The notes under the pieces are model-generated. The model saw nothing but the letters and a program-made list of their open reading frames with translations. It ran no database searches and was not told the origin of the DNA. This document shows, one piece after another, positions 33,886-43,211 of a stretch of 64,000 nucleotides of DNA. Numbering within the stretch: position 1 is the first letter of the stretch; every line of letters starts with the position of its first letter. Location: positions 558,001-622,000 of the forward strand of contig OY771913.1 in assembly GCA_963674975.1 (NCBI GenBank), in the 5' to 3' direction. Source of the DNA: UBA4781 sp963674975. Its GTDB lineage: Bacteria; Chloroflexota; Anaerolineae; Anaerolineales; Anaerolineaceae. The translations under genes and the position numbers were made by a program.

Positions 33886-35202
33886 ATGGAGCTATCAAAA
33901 TTAATAAAAGACAAAAAAATGCAGGTGTTCTTCTGGGTTTGGGCAGGTCAGGTGGTCTCAATATTGGGTTCCGCTATGACCCGTTTCGCCTTGATGATCT
34001 GGGCATACAAGCAATCGGGAAGTGCGACCACTCTGGCTTTGATAGGTACCTTCAATAGTTTGCCTTTTCTGCTTTTCAGCCCGCTGGCGGGAGTTCTCAT
34101 CGATCGCTGGGACCGCCGCAAGATCATGCTTTTTTCCGACCTGTTCGCCGGATTTACCACCGTCTTCATGCTGGTTATGTATAGAACCGGGAATCTGGAA
34201 CTGTGGCATATGTATCTGGCTGAAGGTATTACGGGCGCCCTGGAAGCATTTCAAATACCGGCTTACAGCGCTGTCATGTCCGTACTGGTGCCGAAGGAGC
34301 AGTACGCCCGCACCAATGGACTGCGCTCGTTGGGTGCACATATCTCTTATGTGCTGGCTCCTGCCCTGGCAGGCTTGCTGCTTCCCTTCATCCAGATCTC
34401 TGGCATCATGACCATTGACATTGCAACATTTTTGTTTTCAACGCTGGTCCTGCTGTGTGTGTCTATTCCCAAACCTCCGGTAAGTGAGGAAGGGACCGCC
34501 GCGAATAAAAATCTACAACAAAACCTCAAGTTTGGGATGGAATATATTTTCAAGCGCAAGGGATTAACGCATCTTCTGCTCCTTATGCTGGTGATCAATA
34601 TGCTTTCTGCCCTAACTTATTTTTCGATCCTGCCCGCTATGGTTCTGGCACGCAGCGGTGAGCAGGAGGCAGTTCTTGGATGGGTGCAATCCATGCTGGC
34701 AGCCGGCGGGGTGATCGGGTCAGCCCTCTTGAGTATCTGGGGCGGACCGCGCAAGAAGATCTACGGCGTCTTATTCGGTGGTGTATTCACTTTTCTTCTG
34801 GGAGATCTTTTATTCGGGCTTGGTCGCAGTCTTCCTGTATGGATCGTTGCCGCACTGGGTTCAACGATCCCCATCCCATTTATTTCCGGCGAAGCACAAA
34901 CGATCTGGCAGCTTCGCGTGCCGCCCGATTTGCAGGGGCGTGTCTTCTCAACGAAAAACATGATCCAGCAGATCACAAATCCGGTCATGTATCTGGTGGG
35001 TGGTATTCTGGCAGATCAGATATTTGAACCCGCGTTTCTGCCAGGGGGAAAACTGGTGAATACGTTTGCCGTCAATCTGGTCGGCTCCGGACCCGGCGCA
35101 GGCATGGGATTCATGTTCCTGTTCACATTTCTGCTGGGAACCACAAGCTGCCTGCTGGGATTTCTCTCTCCCGCGTTGAGAAGTGTTGAAAAAGAACAGT
35201 GA
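33886..35202 (+). CDS. MFS transporter, drug-efflux type
   Basis: 438-residue major facilitator protein with about 12 hydrophobic segments. The motif GVLIDRWDRRKIML (MFS motif A between helices 2 and 3) and the start FFWVWAGQVVSILGSAMTRFAL place it near macrolide-efflux (MefA-like) and related exporters; LVPKEQYARTNGLRS is also typical of this branch. An AGGAG site precedes the ATG. The leader peptide and terminator in front of it suggest that expression rises when ribosomes are slowed by a drug, which fits an antibiotic exporter, but the substrate is not known. The gene has normal composition for the window. Confidence 0.88.
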   Translation: MELSKLIKDKKMQVFFWVWAGQVVSILGSAMTRFALMIWAYKQSGSATTLALIGTFNSLPFLLFSPLAGVLIDRWDRRKIMLFSDLFAGFTTVFMLVMYRTGNLELWHMYLAEGITGALEAFQIPAYSAVMSVLVPKEQYARTNGLRSLGAHISYVLAPALAGLLLPFIQISGIMTIDIATFLFSTLVLLCVSIPKPPVSEEGTAANKNLQQNLKFGMEYIFKRKGLTHLLLLMLVINMLSALTYFSILPAMVLARSGEQEAVLGWVQSMLAAGGVIGSALLSIWGGPRKKIYGVLFGGVFTFLLGDLLFGLGRSLPVWIVAALGSTIPIPFISGEAQTIWQLRVPPDLQGRVFSTKNMIQQITNPVMYLVGGILADQIFEPAFLPGGKLVNTFAVNLVGSGPGAGMGFMFLFTFLLGTTSCLLGFLSPALRSVEKEQ

Positions 35203-35207
35203 TCACA

Positions 35208-35233
35208 GGGTGGATTGGATGGTCAATCCACCC
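35208..35233. terminator. Hairpin after the MFS gene
   Basis: Perfect ten-pair stem GGGTGGATTG / CAATCCACCC with a six-base loop, six bases after the MFS stop. It lacks a T-run, so termination is uncertain; it resembles the GTGGGTTGA hairpin at 28822. Confidence 0.5.
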
Positions 35234-35310
35234 TCAGCTTCAATATGATGGCTGTATTCTCTGAATGCAGCCTGTTCCTGCTAGACTGTAAGGTATGTTC
35301 GGTCCGTACC

Positions 35311-35829
35311 CTACCCTAACTTCTGGTTGATCTTCCCCAAAGCAGAACTGGCATTGTAGCGCACATAAAAATTACTGTCGTTTTCCGCTTCTTTCAGCGG
35401 TTCGATGGCGCGTGCATCGCCCAGGTTTCCTAACGCTACAGCGGCATAACGGCGCACCTCTCTGGTTTTATCTTTCAAGGCAGCGATGAGCGGTTCCACC
35501 GCGCGTTTATCGCCGATCTCACCCAGCGCTTTGGAAGCCAGTTCACCCACCTCATCATCAGGATGCATGATGAGAGGAATCAATGCGTTAACCGCCGGTT
35601 CACCGATCTCGATCAGTGCCACGGTCGCCTTGGTGCGCACGTAGGTTGGATCACCTTTCAAGGTTTCGATCAATGCCGGAACCGCTCTGGCATCTTTCAG
35701 CAGCTCCAATGCCTTGGCTGCTTCAGAGCGGATATCCTTTGGTTTTTCGGATGTCAATATACTCACCAGACCATCCACATCCTTACCATCCAGCATGTCC
35801 TTGATTTCTGAGAACTCAAAAATATACAT
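35311..35829 (-). CDS. HEAT-repeat protein
   Basis: A 172-residue all-helical protein made almost completely of HEAT repeats (PBS-lyase type): IRSEAAKALELLKDARAVPALIETLKG, VRTKATVALIEIGEPAVNALIPLI, ELASKALGEIGDKRAVEPLIAALKD, VRRYAAVALGNLGDARAIEPL and VRYNASSALGKI. Repeat length is close to 31 residues. It is soluble and probably a protein-protein adaptor; partner unknown. It has no close operon partner, and the strand differs from both flanking genes. Confidence 0.85.
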   Translation of the reverse strand: MYIFEFSEIKDMLDGKDVDGLVSILTSEKPKDIRSEAAKALELLKDARAVPALIETLKGDPTYVRTKATVALIEIGEPAVNALIPLIMHPDDEVGELASKALGEIGDKRAVEPLIAALKDKTREVRRYAAVALGNLGDARAIEPLKEAENDSNFYVRYNASSALGKINQKLG

Positions 35830-36002
35830 AGTATGCCCTCCGATGTAACTTTATCTATGCTTACTAATAATTATATTTTACGAATTGGAAATTTTCTTTA
35901 ATAAAAGCAAAATGTTCAATTATTTCTCACCCATTCTTTATCCTTTATTTTTCAATCACTGTATAATGAACAGGATCATATTTCGCGGAGGAATATACAA
36001 CC

Positions 36003-37226
36003 ATGCCAGCAGCTCAATCCAATCCCTTTGAAATACTCAAAAACAGCATTCTCAGCCGCCCGCGCATGATGGGCACAGACGGGGAAAAAGAAACGACCGC
36101 TTTTCTGCTTGATTTCCTGACTAAACAAAAACTGGACCCTTTTACCGAAGAGATAGAATGGTCAACCGCTTTTGTGGAAGGACGAAAGCATCTCTTTCTG
36201 GTCTTGAGCATATTCGTCGTCCTTTTCAATCTGTGCCTGCAGCTGAGTTCTCCATGGAACGGATTTCTTTCTATCCTGCTGGTCATATCTTCCATTTTCA
36301 CATTTATCTTTTTCATAAAAGGATTGCTCAACGACCAATTCAATAATCTGGGAAAATCCTTCAAGGGTAAGAATGTGCTGTGCACGATCGAAGCACAAAA
36401 GAAGGAAGAAGCAGGCACTATTTACCTGACCGCTCATTCTGACAGTATTTCCTCCAGTCTTCCTAAACTGAATATGCTCACAATGATCGGATTATTGATC
36501 GGACTTGTAGCCAGTATTTTGCTTACAACTGCAATAAGCATCCTTCATTTAATTAGTTATTATGGAGCACAGTACTCTTTTGATTCCGCTATTAAGATTC
36601 TCAACCTGATCTTGCTGATCTTCACCGGGATCGTGCTTATCGGTATCGTATTCAGCCGCTTAATCAAGAAAATGAACGATGGTCCCGGTGCCGTGGATAA
36701 CGGGAGCGGCTCCGCCATTCTGCTCAGCCTGGCAGCATTTTTCAAAGATCATCCCCTGCCGCATACACATTTGAAGTTCATCTGGTGCACCGCAGAAGAA
36801 TGGGGTTTATACGGTTCAAAGGGATACGTGAAGGCGCATCAAAAAGAGATCGATGCAGCGCGCGATAGCAGCTGCGTGATCAATGTGGATATGGTCGGCT
36901 CAGAGCTGGCATATCTGGATAAATCCGGTTTTATTTCCAGAAAACCTTTGAATGAAAAACTGAACACGATCATCGCACAAACCGCAAAAGAAGCAGATAT
37001 CGAAGCGCGTCCGTTCAACTCTATCATTGGCGGCAACAGCGATCATGCTTCTTTTCAAAAAGAGAAGGTAGAAGTATGTTTCTTTCTCGCTAATAAAGAC
37101 AGCAAGTTCATCCACAGCCCACAGGATACGATCGATAAAGTGAAACCGGAAAAGCTCACGGACGCCGTGGAATTGATCAAACGAATGGCTGTAAAGATTG
37201 ATAAAAGTTGGGGAAAGAATGAGTAA
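36003..37226 (+). CDS. M28 family peptidase interrupted by membrane segments
   Basis: Probable zinc aminopeptidase of the M28 family with an unusual topology. Metal-site motifs are all present: LTAHSDS (His145, Asp147), GAVDNGSGSAI (Asp232), CTAEEWGLYGS (Glu265-Glu266), INVDMVGS (Asp296) and FIHSPQDT (His371). But two membrane segments lie before the first motif (about residues 63-82 and 87-108) and two more between the first and second ligands (about 157-187 and 197-220), where soluble M28 enzymes have only some ten to fifteen residues. The 407-residue chain starts at ATG with GCGGAGG upstream. Location at the membrane is inferred; substrate unknown. Confidence 0.82.
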   Translation: MPAAQSNPFEILKNSILSRPRMMGTDGEKETTAFLLDFLTKQKLDPFTEEIEWSTAFVEGRKHLFLVLSIFVVLFNLCLQLSSPWNGFLSILLVISSIFTFIFFIKGLLNDQFNNLGKSFKGKNVLCTIEAQKKEEAGTIYLTAHSDSISSSLPKLNMLTMIGLLIGLVASILLTTAISILHLISYYGAQYSFDSAIKILNLILLIFTGIVLIGIVFSRLIKKMNDGPGAVDNGSGSAILLSLAAFFKDHPLPHTHLKFIWCTAEEWGLYGSKGYVKAHQKEIDAARDSSCVINVDMVGSELAYLDKSGFISRKPLNEKLNTIIAQTAKEADIEARPFNSIIGGNSDHASFQKEKVEVCFFLANKDSKFIHSPQDTIDKVKPEKLTDAVELIKRMAVKIDKSWGKNE

Positions 37227-37322
37227 AAGCAAGCTGGCTGGTCATGTATATCCAAAAGAATATTCCTAACACACCAAATAAGAATAACCTGCAAATCTAG
37301 AAATTATGCTAGAATATAGCGT

Positions 37323-37813
37323 TTGACTAAATCAACATATTCCTACGGTAAAGATTTTCGCATCGTCAGACATCCTTCCGATGTCTGAATTGTCATACCA
37401 TCATATCAAATACAGCATTAGGTACGAAACACCGCAATCACTGCCCCTCGTGTTTGTGGTCTAAACATCTCGATCTGAATATCCCCGGCGACAGAAGATC
37501 GACCTGCGGCGCGCGCATGCAGCCCATCGGATTGACCTTCAAGAAAGAGAAATCAAAGCGGTATTCTGCGAATTCGAATGGTGAATTGATGATCGTCCAT
37601 CTATGCCTGAACTGCGGAAAAATATCAACAAACCGCATTGCCGGCGACGATAATGGCTACGCGATTTTAAATGTATTCAACGATTCATTATTACTGGATG
37701 AGAATATCAGGATCAAAGCAGCGGATTTGACCATCTATTTATTAACAATGGAAAACAAAGAACTCATGCTGAGAAGCCTGTTTGGAAATAATTATTCTCA
37801 ATTCACTGAATAG
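37323..37813 (+). pseudogene. RNHCP-domain protein, apparently frameshifted near the start
   Basis: RNHCP is a zinc-binding domain of unknown function. The frame from 37352 onward encodes it well: FRCLNC, GTKHRNHCPSCLWSKHLDL, PGDRRSTCGARMQPIG, IVHLCLNCGKISTNRIAGDD. That frame has no ATG, GTG or TTG before the first cysteine pair. In another frame a TTG at 37323, eight bases after a TAGAAT (37310-37315), encodes MTKSTYSYGKDFRIVRHPS and then stops. Adding one more TTCC unit at 37376-37379 would join the two frames without a gap. So the gene is either a recent frameshift mutant, a sequence error, or switched by the repeat. The first 35 bases of the domain frame overlap the N-terminal frame. Confidence 0.7.
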
Positions 37814-37825
37814 TCCGCAGCATTA

Positions 37826-37860
37826 AAAAAGAGAGCAGTTTCTATAGCTGCTCTCCTTTC
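37826..37860. terminator. Bidirectional terminator
   Basis: Stem GAGAGCAG / CTGCTCTC (37831-37838 with 37848-37855) between two converging genes. On the minus strand it is followed by six T, on the plus strand by a weaker T-rich stretch. Confidence 0.8.
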
Positions 37861-37880
37861 AATTTTCACGAGAGTCTGCT

Positions 37881-39518
37881 TTATTTTTTCCCTTTTGATG
37901 CGATGAAAGCGGTTAACGCTGAAAGACCTGTTAAAACCAATCCAAAGACCGCTACAAATAAACTCTGGATAATCGCTTGAAAACCAATGAACATAGAATT
38001 GAACTCCGGTAGAGTCCAGGTGATCAATACTCCATTACGGCAGCAATTCCAGAGAATCAGCAGCATCAGCAAATATAGAGCAACCAGGGTGAAATCCAAA
38101 CTGTTTTTTGCAGCAGAATGCCCGGCATCCTCAAAACCCTTCGTCCAGAACATACTGATAACCCAGGCAGCCACAAAGCCGATGCCCACATATTTCGCAG
38201 TACTGATAATAAAATCCGTGGCACTGATTAGAGAACTGAGAGAATAAGTTTTCCCTTCGATCAAGGCATAGAAAACATGGAAAATGCCAATAGACACGAT
38301 TGCGCCCAGTATATACTTCCATATCTTTCGATCACGACTGCGAATCATGAAATATGCAGGAGCGGCTGCCAATAGTATAGCGATCACCAGGCGGAATATG
38401 CGCTCTCTATTCAAGCGCTGTGAACGGATCGTCTGAATTGCCGCTGCAGCTGAACCATTCTCATCTACAGAAAAACCATTTACATTCATGGCTGTTTGAT
38501 AGGCTTGCAGCAGCAGATCCTGTTGTTGTTCCCATTCAGCATGAAAATTAGCTGCCTGCTCCTCCGAAAAAGCCAGCATTTCTGTTAATCCACGTCCCTG
38601 GCTGCTGGCAGGGATTGATATACCCAGCAGCGCAGCGACTGTTGGTGCAACATCGACCATCTCCACATCGCCATACTGACCGGGAATCACACCTGCTCCA
38701 AGCAGTACAAATGGCTCTATTAATGTGACCGGATCATCGCCACCATGTCCCCCCTGATCGATCTGCCCATGATCAGAGATAACCAGCAGAGTATCTTGCT
38801 CAAGATCAAGATGGGCAGCAATAGTTTGCAGCATATTATCTACTCTTCTGGCAGCCGACTGCCATCCTTCACCAAGTGGTCCTCCCTGATGATGACCGGC
38901 ATAATCCACCTGGTCGAGATGAATGAGGACCAGTTTAAAATCCGCATCTTCCAACCAGGGAACGGATGCATACAGCACATCAACATCCGCACTGCTGTCT
39001 TCTCCGGGTGTGTAGAAGCCATCATCCACACCTGAATTTGCCAGCATCTGCTTAAACCAGGTAAATCCAGAAACAGCAGTTTTATATCCCGCACGATCAG
39101 CAGCTGCGAAGATATCATCCTGTGTAAAAGTGCGTACAGATTCATCATCGGGAGGGTTGGCAGATTGGCTATCGTTAATATCCGGCCAGGCACCGCTGAG
39201 GATGGTTGTCCACCCCGGAGCCGAGTAAGAAGGTGCCTGACTATGCATAGTAGCTACCGCTGCATTCTCACGCAGTTTATTGAGATACGGCATTATTTCT
39301 GTATCCAGGGAGGTATCTTCCCGCAGTGCATCAACCAACACGATCACTACGCGCCGAGTAAGTGCTTCTCCAGAAGCCTGCCCCGCAACGGGAGGATTCT
39401 CTACAAGGGGGGAGCGATATTCCAGTAATGAATCCATGAGAACATTCGCCCAGAAATAAGAGAGCACGGCAGTGAGCAGCAGAACAACACAGCCTACTAG
39501 CAATTTCTTTTTAAACAT
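37881..39518 (-). CDS. Membrane-bound alkaline phosphatase superfamily phosphodiesterase
   Basis: Nucleotide pyrophosphatase/phosphodiesterase-like enzyme with its active site outside the cell. After an N-terminal anchor (residues about 5-28) come VVIVLVDALREDTS (metal-binding Asp), YSAPGWTTILSG (nucleophile Thr expected here), LIHLDQVDYAGHHQG, LLVISDHGQIDQGGHGGDDP and VDVAPTVAALLGI, the metal-site motifs of the family. The C-terminal third (about residues 375-545) has five or six membrane segments. Related to PIG-N-like or DUF229-type phosphodiesterases that act on lipids or glycans, but the substrate is open. Single gene, ending at a bidirectional terminator. Confidence 0.82.
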   Translation of the reverse strand: MFKKKLLVGCVVLLLTAVLSYFWANVLMDSLLEYRSPLVENPPVAGQASGEALTRRVVIVLVDALREDTSLDTEIMPYLNKLRENAAVATMHSQAPSYSAPGWTTILSGAWPDINDSQSANPPDDESVRTFTQDDIFAAADRAGYKTAVSGFTWFKQMLANSGVDDGFYTPGEDSSADVDVLYASVPWLEDADFKLVLIHLDQVDYAGHHQGGPLGEGWQSAARRVDNMLQTIAAHLDLEQDTLLVISDHGQIDQGGHGGDDPVTLIEPFVLLGAGVIPGQYGDVEMVDVAPTVAALLGISIPASSQGRGLTEMLAFSEEQAANFHAEWEQQQDLLLQAYQTAMNVNGFSVDENGSAAAAIQTIRSQRLNRERIFRLVIAILLAAAPAYFMIRSRDRKIWKYILGAIVSIGIFHVFYALIEGKTYSLSSLISATDFIISTAKYVGIGFVAAWVISMFWTKGFEDAGHSAAKNSLDFTLVALYLLMLLILWNCCRNGVLITWTLPEFNSMFIGFQAIIQSLFVAVFGLVLTGLSALTAFIASKGKK

Positions 39519-39767
39519 ATTTCTCCCTTTTTTAAAATATATTGACGATCGAATTGAACAACAGGAAAACTGTCTATCATCATTTTAGTTTTTAATAAAC
39601 AGTACCAATCTTCAAGATAATAATATTCCAGTAATTATAAAGTTTAATAATCGAATTTTAAATATCTTATTTCCAATCAATCTAAATTAACGATAATTTT
39701 CCCTAGTTTTAATAAGAAAATTTTCAGGGATTAATGGAAGAAATAATTGTGTATAAAGTGAGAAAAT

Positions 39768-39801
39768 ACAGAATCCTGTTCAAGGGTGAACAGGATTCTG
39801 T
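39768..39801 (-). terminator. Terminator of the PTS operon
   Basis: Perfect 15-pair stem around a four-base loop (arms 39768-39782 and 39787-39801), with a short T-rich tail on the minus strand, six bases after the IIC stop codon. Confidence 0.85.
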
Positions 39802-39806
39802 CAAGC

Positions 39807-40817
39807 TTACTCATTGGCTTTTGTCAGTTGTTTTCTACGTAAAATTATAAGAACCGATAAAAGGATCACACATCCGAATAGGAGGATCAATCCAAGTACA
39901 GGTTTATTGGTGCTCGCAAATCCAAAGATCGGCCCAAAGATCACCGGACTCTCGATGCCCAAGAATGCATAAGTACCAGCCAGCAGTACTGAAGTGAACA
40001 TATTGATAGGGATCATATACTTTGGATCAGCAAACATAAACGGTAATGCCGGCTCAGAGAAGCTTAAAAAGCCCAGCAGGAAAGCTGTTTTACCCATCGC
40101 GCGTTCTTCTTCGGTAAAAAGACGTTTCTTTCTATCAAAAAAGGTCGCCAATCCCACACCCAGGGATGGAAGCATAAAGCACGCTAATCCCATCGTCATC
40201 GGCCAGAAAATTCCCTCCGCATATAGGGTAAAAGCAACTACTCCGGCAATCTTATTGATCGGACCACCCAGATCAAAGCCCCACATCGCGCCCATGATAA
40301 TAGCCAGGATCAGTGCATGTGTTCCTACCATCCCAGAGAGTGCAGTGGTTAAAGTTTGATTGAAAAGTGTTAGTGGATTGGCAACCAAGAATTTAACAAT
40401 AAGAATCGAAATAAGCGCAACCAAAAATGGGGATAAAGCTATTGAAAATATCGCCCTTGTTGATTCTTTGAATTTCAAGCTCATAATCGCTTTATTCAGA
40501 TAACCTACCAATAAACCGGTAACAAGCCCTCCAAAAATACCCAGTCCAAGCTGATTTGAGAAATAACCCACAATAAATGCCGGCGCGAGCGCAATCTTCC
40601 CGGAGATCGAATTGGCGATACAAATTGCCACGAAAATATCAAACTTATTCATTCCAATATCAGCCAGAAAAGTAAATACCTCTTTCAGAGGTCCTTCTAC
40701 AGGAACCATACTTGTTATCATTGAGAAAAGACCACCGATGACAAGGAACGGGATCATACCAACCAATCCGGTCGAAAGATGCTGCTGCAGATCTTTAAAA
40801 ACATCCTTTGCTTTCAT
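39807..40817 (-). CDS. PTS fructose-family IIC component
   Basis: Membrane channel subunit of a sugar phosphotransferase system. The 336-residue protein has about nine hydrophobic segments; MIPFLVIGGLFSMI, KIALAPAFIVGYFSNQLGLGIFGGL, GAMWGFDLGGPINKIAG and GFLSFSEPALPFMFADP are family landmarks. It is a stand-alone IIC, four bases after the IIB gene. The linked 6-phospho-beta-glucosidase suggests a beta-glucoside rather than fructose as substrate, but this is inferred from the neighbourhood. Confidence 0.9.
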   Translation of the reverse strand: MKAKDVFKDLQQHLSTGLVGMIPFLVIGGLFSMITSMVPVEGPLKEVFTFLADIGMNKFDIFVAICIANSISGKIALAPAFIVGYFSNQLGLGIFGGLVTGLLVGYLNKAIMSLKFKESTRAIFSIALSPFLVALISILIVKFLVANPLTLFNQTLTTALSGMVGTHALILAIIMGAMWGFDLGGPINKIAGVVAFTLYAEGIFWPMTMGLACFMLPSLGVGLATFFDRKKRLFTEEERAMGKTAFLLGFLSFSEPALPFMFADPKYMIPINMFTSVLLAGTYAFLGIESPVIFGPIFGFASTNKPVLGLILLFGCVILLSVLIILRRKQLTKANE

Positions 40818-40821
40818 TAAT

Positions 40822-41130
40822 TCACCTCACTATTTTTTTTGCATCTTCTAGAACACCCGATGCATTTTTTAAAACCTTCGATGTTGATACAGTTAATACA
40901 GGTTTATTAGTAAAACGCTCCCTCCTTTCTATACTGGTATCGATCGCAAGAATAACCACGTCTGCCTGATCAATCTTTTCCTGACTCAATTCATTTTCGA
41001 TACCCGATGCTGATTGGGTTTCAATTTCAATACTGTCTCCAGTTTTTTGGGCAGCATTCCTCAATCCTATTTCCGCCATAAAGGTATGCATCACTCCTGC
41101 CATGCAGGCTGTTACAGCAACAATGTTCAT
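40822..41130 (-). CDS. PTS fructose-family IIB component
   Basis: Cytosolic phosphocarrier that passes phosphate from IIA to the sugar. The 102-residue protein starts MNIVAVTACMAGVMHTFMA; Cys9 is the phosphorylated residue and the pattern (ACxxGxxHTxMA) is diagnostic. The ATG overlaps the IIA stop codon by one base (TAATG), implying coupled translation. Confidence 0.93.
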   Translation of the reverse strand: MNIVAVTACMAGVMHTFMAEIGLRNAAQKTGDSIEIETQSASGIENELSQEKIDQADVVILAIDTSIERRERFTNKPVLTVSTSKVLKNASGVLEDAKKIVR

Positions 41131-41603
41131 TATTCATCTCCTTCTGAATTTAATAGGGTTATGATCTCATCTACATTTTTTGCAGCATTTAAAGCTTGTC
41201 GAAAATCGGCATCTACCAACCGGACAGCCAGCTGGGAAAGAACTTTCAGGTGAAGGTTATTTTCATTACTCCGGGGAACTGCGATAAGGAAAATAAGTTC
41301 AACTTTTTTACCATCCAATGTCTGCCATTTAATAGGATTTTTGCTTCTTCCAACACAAACTGCTGGTTTTTTTACTCCGCCTGAACGGGCATGCGGAATG
41401 GCAATTCCATCACTCAATCCAGTAGTTATTTGACTTTCCCGATCCATGATATCTGTGTAGAAAGTATCCCTGGAATTGAGATATCCGTTTACATCCAGGA
41501 CATCGACCAGTTCTCCGATCACCTGCTCTTTTGTAGTCCAGCTGCCGCTTAACCTGATAAGCTCAGGTCGAACAAGATCAGATATTTTCATTTTCTGCTC
41601 CAA
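41130..41603 (-). CDS. PTS fructose-family IIA component
   Basis: Phosphocarrier accepting phosphate from HPr. The 157-residue protein has ITTGLSDGIAIPHARSG with the active-site histidine, and VELIFLIAVPRSNENNLHLKVLSQLAVRL, typical of the EIIA-Fru/Ntr fold. It follows the glycosidase gene by 14 bases. HPr and enzyme I genes are not in the window. Confidence 0.93.
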   Translation of the reverse strand: MEQKMKISDLVRPELIRLSGSWTTKEQVIGELVDVLDVNGYLNSRDTFYTDIMDRESQITTGLSDGIAIPHARSGGVKKPAVCVGRSKNPIKWQTLDGKKVELIFLIAVPRSNENNLHLKVLSQLAVRLVDADFRQALNAAKNVDEIITLLNSEGDE

Positions 41604-41617
41604 ACTGTAAATAACTT

Positions 41618-43015
41618 CTAGAGATCAGCACCATTACTGGCGATTACTCTTTTGAACCAATAAAAGCTTTTCTTCTTGTAGCGTTTCAAATCTAAAACTT
41701 CTTTATCGGTACGATTTACATAAATAAAGCCATATCGTTTGCACATTTCCCCCTGTGAACTCAAAATATCGATGGGTGCCCAGGTTAGATATCCCATACA
41801 CTCCACGCCATCTTCTAAAATCGCCAGCTTCATTTGACGAATGTGCTCACGATGGTAATCAATACGATAATCATCTTCTACCGTTAACCCGCTATTTAGC
41901 TCTTCTTTCACCCCGATCCCATTTTCAAAAATAAAAATCGGAACATGGTATCTGGCATAGATTTGATTCATAGAAATTCGCAAGCCCACCGGATCAATCT
42001 TCCAGCCCCACTGCGTTTCTTCAAGGTAAGGGTTATCGGGTAATTTGCTCTTCTGCCCTAATATAAAAGGCAATAACATATCTCCCATGCTTACTTTCCC
42101 GATCTTGCCGTTTACAACCATGGATGAGTAATAGCTGAAAGCAAGAAAAGAAACGGTATTTTTCTGTAATAATTCCAGATCCCCGGGCTGCATCTGTGGA
42201 ACGATCTTGTTTTCTTCCCATAATTTCATCAATCGCTGAGGGTATTTCCCATGCACAAAGATATCCAGTGTATTAAAACTGTACTCATTGACAGTAAGGA
42301 TGCTGTTCATTACATCGTCTGGAGCGCAGCTTTCTGGATAAACCGGGGTATAGTTAACCATACCGCCAACACAGCAATCGGGATTTACTTCTTTTACCAT
42401 CTTGATCAAAATTGCTGAAGCCATCGTCACATGATGAAGCAATTGAGCCTGAGATTGCATAAAATCGGGAGAATCTGATTTTGTTCCCTCGGAAAGCAGC
42501 ATTAACGCAACGAATGCATTCTGCTCATTCATCGGAATCCAGTATTTAACTTTTCCGGCAAACCTCTCGGCAAGGATGCGAATGTACTTTTCATAAGCAT
42601 CAACCGTTTTTCGAGAGAGCCAACCATTATATTTCACCTGTAATGCCAGAGGAAGATCGAAATGATAAGTGCAGATGATCGGTTCAATGCCATTTTCGAT
42701 CAATGTATCAATAAAATCATCATAGAATGCTAATCCCTTTTCGTTGATCTCTCCCTCGCCATCCGGGAGCACTCTACTCCAGGCAATTGTGAAGCGATAT
42801 GCTTTTAAACCCAATTCCTTGAATAATCTGGCATCTTCGCGATAATGATGATAGGTATCAATGGCAGTATTCCAATCAGCGCATCCCGTACGCATCTCCA
42901 TGGCATCATAAAGAGATTTCCCTTTTCCCGTATCGGATGCAGTGCCGCCCTCTGTTTGATGGGCAGAAACCGAACCACCCCATAAAAAATTCTCAGGTAA
43001 TTCTTGCTTTTGCAT
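41618..43015 (-). CDS. GH1 6-phospho-beta-glucosidase
   Basis: Cleaves 6-phospho-beta-glucosides delivered by the PTS. The 465-residue protein opens with ELPENFLWGGSVSAHQTEGG, has the acid/base motif IPMNEQNAF (Glu after Asn), the nucleophile motif IFENGIGV, and SSQGEMCKRYGFIYVN, where the Ser, Lys and Tyr form the phosphate-binding loop separating phospho-glucosidases from plain beta-glucosidases. First gene of the PTS operon, with a GGGAGA site before the ATG. A near-palindrome at 43090-43107, between it and the AraC gene, is a likely control site. Confidence 0.92.
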   Translation of the reverse strand: MQKQELPENFLWGGSVSAHQTEGGTASDTGKGKSLYDAMEMRTGCADWNTAIDTYHHYREDARLFKELGLKAYRFTIAWSRVLPDGEGEINEKGLAFYDDFIDTLIENGIEPIICTYHFDLPLALQVKYNGWLSRKTVDAYEKYIRILAERFAGKVKYWIPMNEQNAFVALMLLSEGTKSDSPDFMQSQAQLLHHVTMASAILIKMVKEVNPDCCVGGMVNYTPVYPESCAPDDVMNSILTVNEYSFNTLDIFVHGKYPQRLMKLWEENKIVPQMQPGDLELLQKNTVSFLAFSYYSSMVVNGKIGKVSMGDMLLPFILGQKSKLPDNPYLEETQWGWKIDPVGLRISMNQIYARYHVPIFIFENGIGVKEELNSGLTVEDDYRIDYHREHIRQMKLAILEDGVECMGYLTWAPIDILSSQGEMCKRYGFIYVNRTDKEVLDLKRYKKKSFYWFKRVIASNGADL

Positions 43016-43089
43016 TTTCGTCTCCCTGTATTAATAGAAAATCGTTGTGTATTTCATACAATGCCAATCATAAAGTGAACTGCATATAG

Positions 43090-43107
43090 AGAATTGTCAA
43101 CAGTTCT
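43090..43107. promoter_or_regulatory. Candidate AraC-type operator between PTS operon and regulator
   Basis: Eighteen-base near-palindrome AGAAnTGTnnACAnTTCT (14 of 18 positions symmetric) in the 196-base divergent gap. It overlaps a TTGACA on the minus strand that could be a -35. No second copy is evident nearby. Confidence 0.45.
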
Positions 43108-43211
43108 GCTATTTGTTAGGTTTTTAATGATGTTTTCCTGAAAATTGATTTATTTTGGAAGAATTTCGCTATTATTAAGATGGAAGGATTAGACGAACTA
43201 AAGGACTGAAT

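Noticed and set aside
41618..43015. Plain beta-glucosidase assignment
   Set aside because: The phosphate-loop signature SSQGEMCKRYGF and the linked PTS genes favour a 6-phospho-beta-glucosidase.
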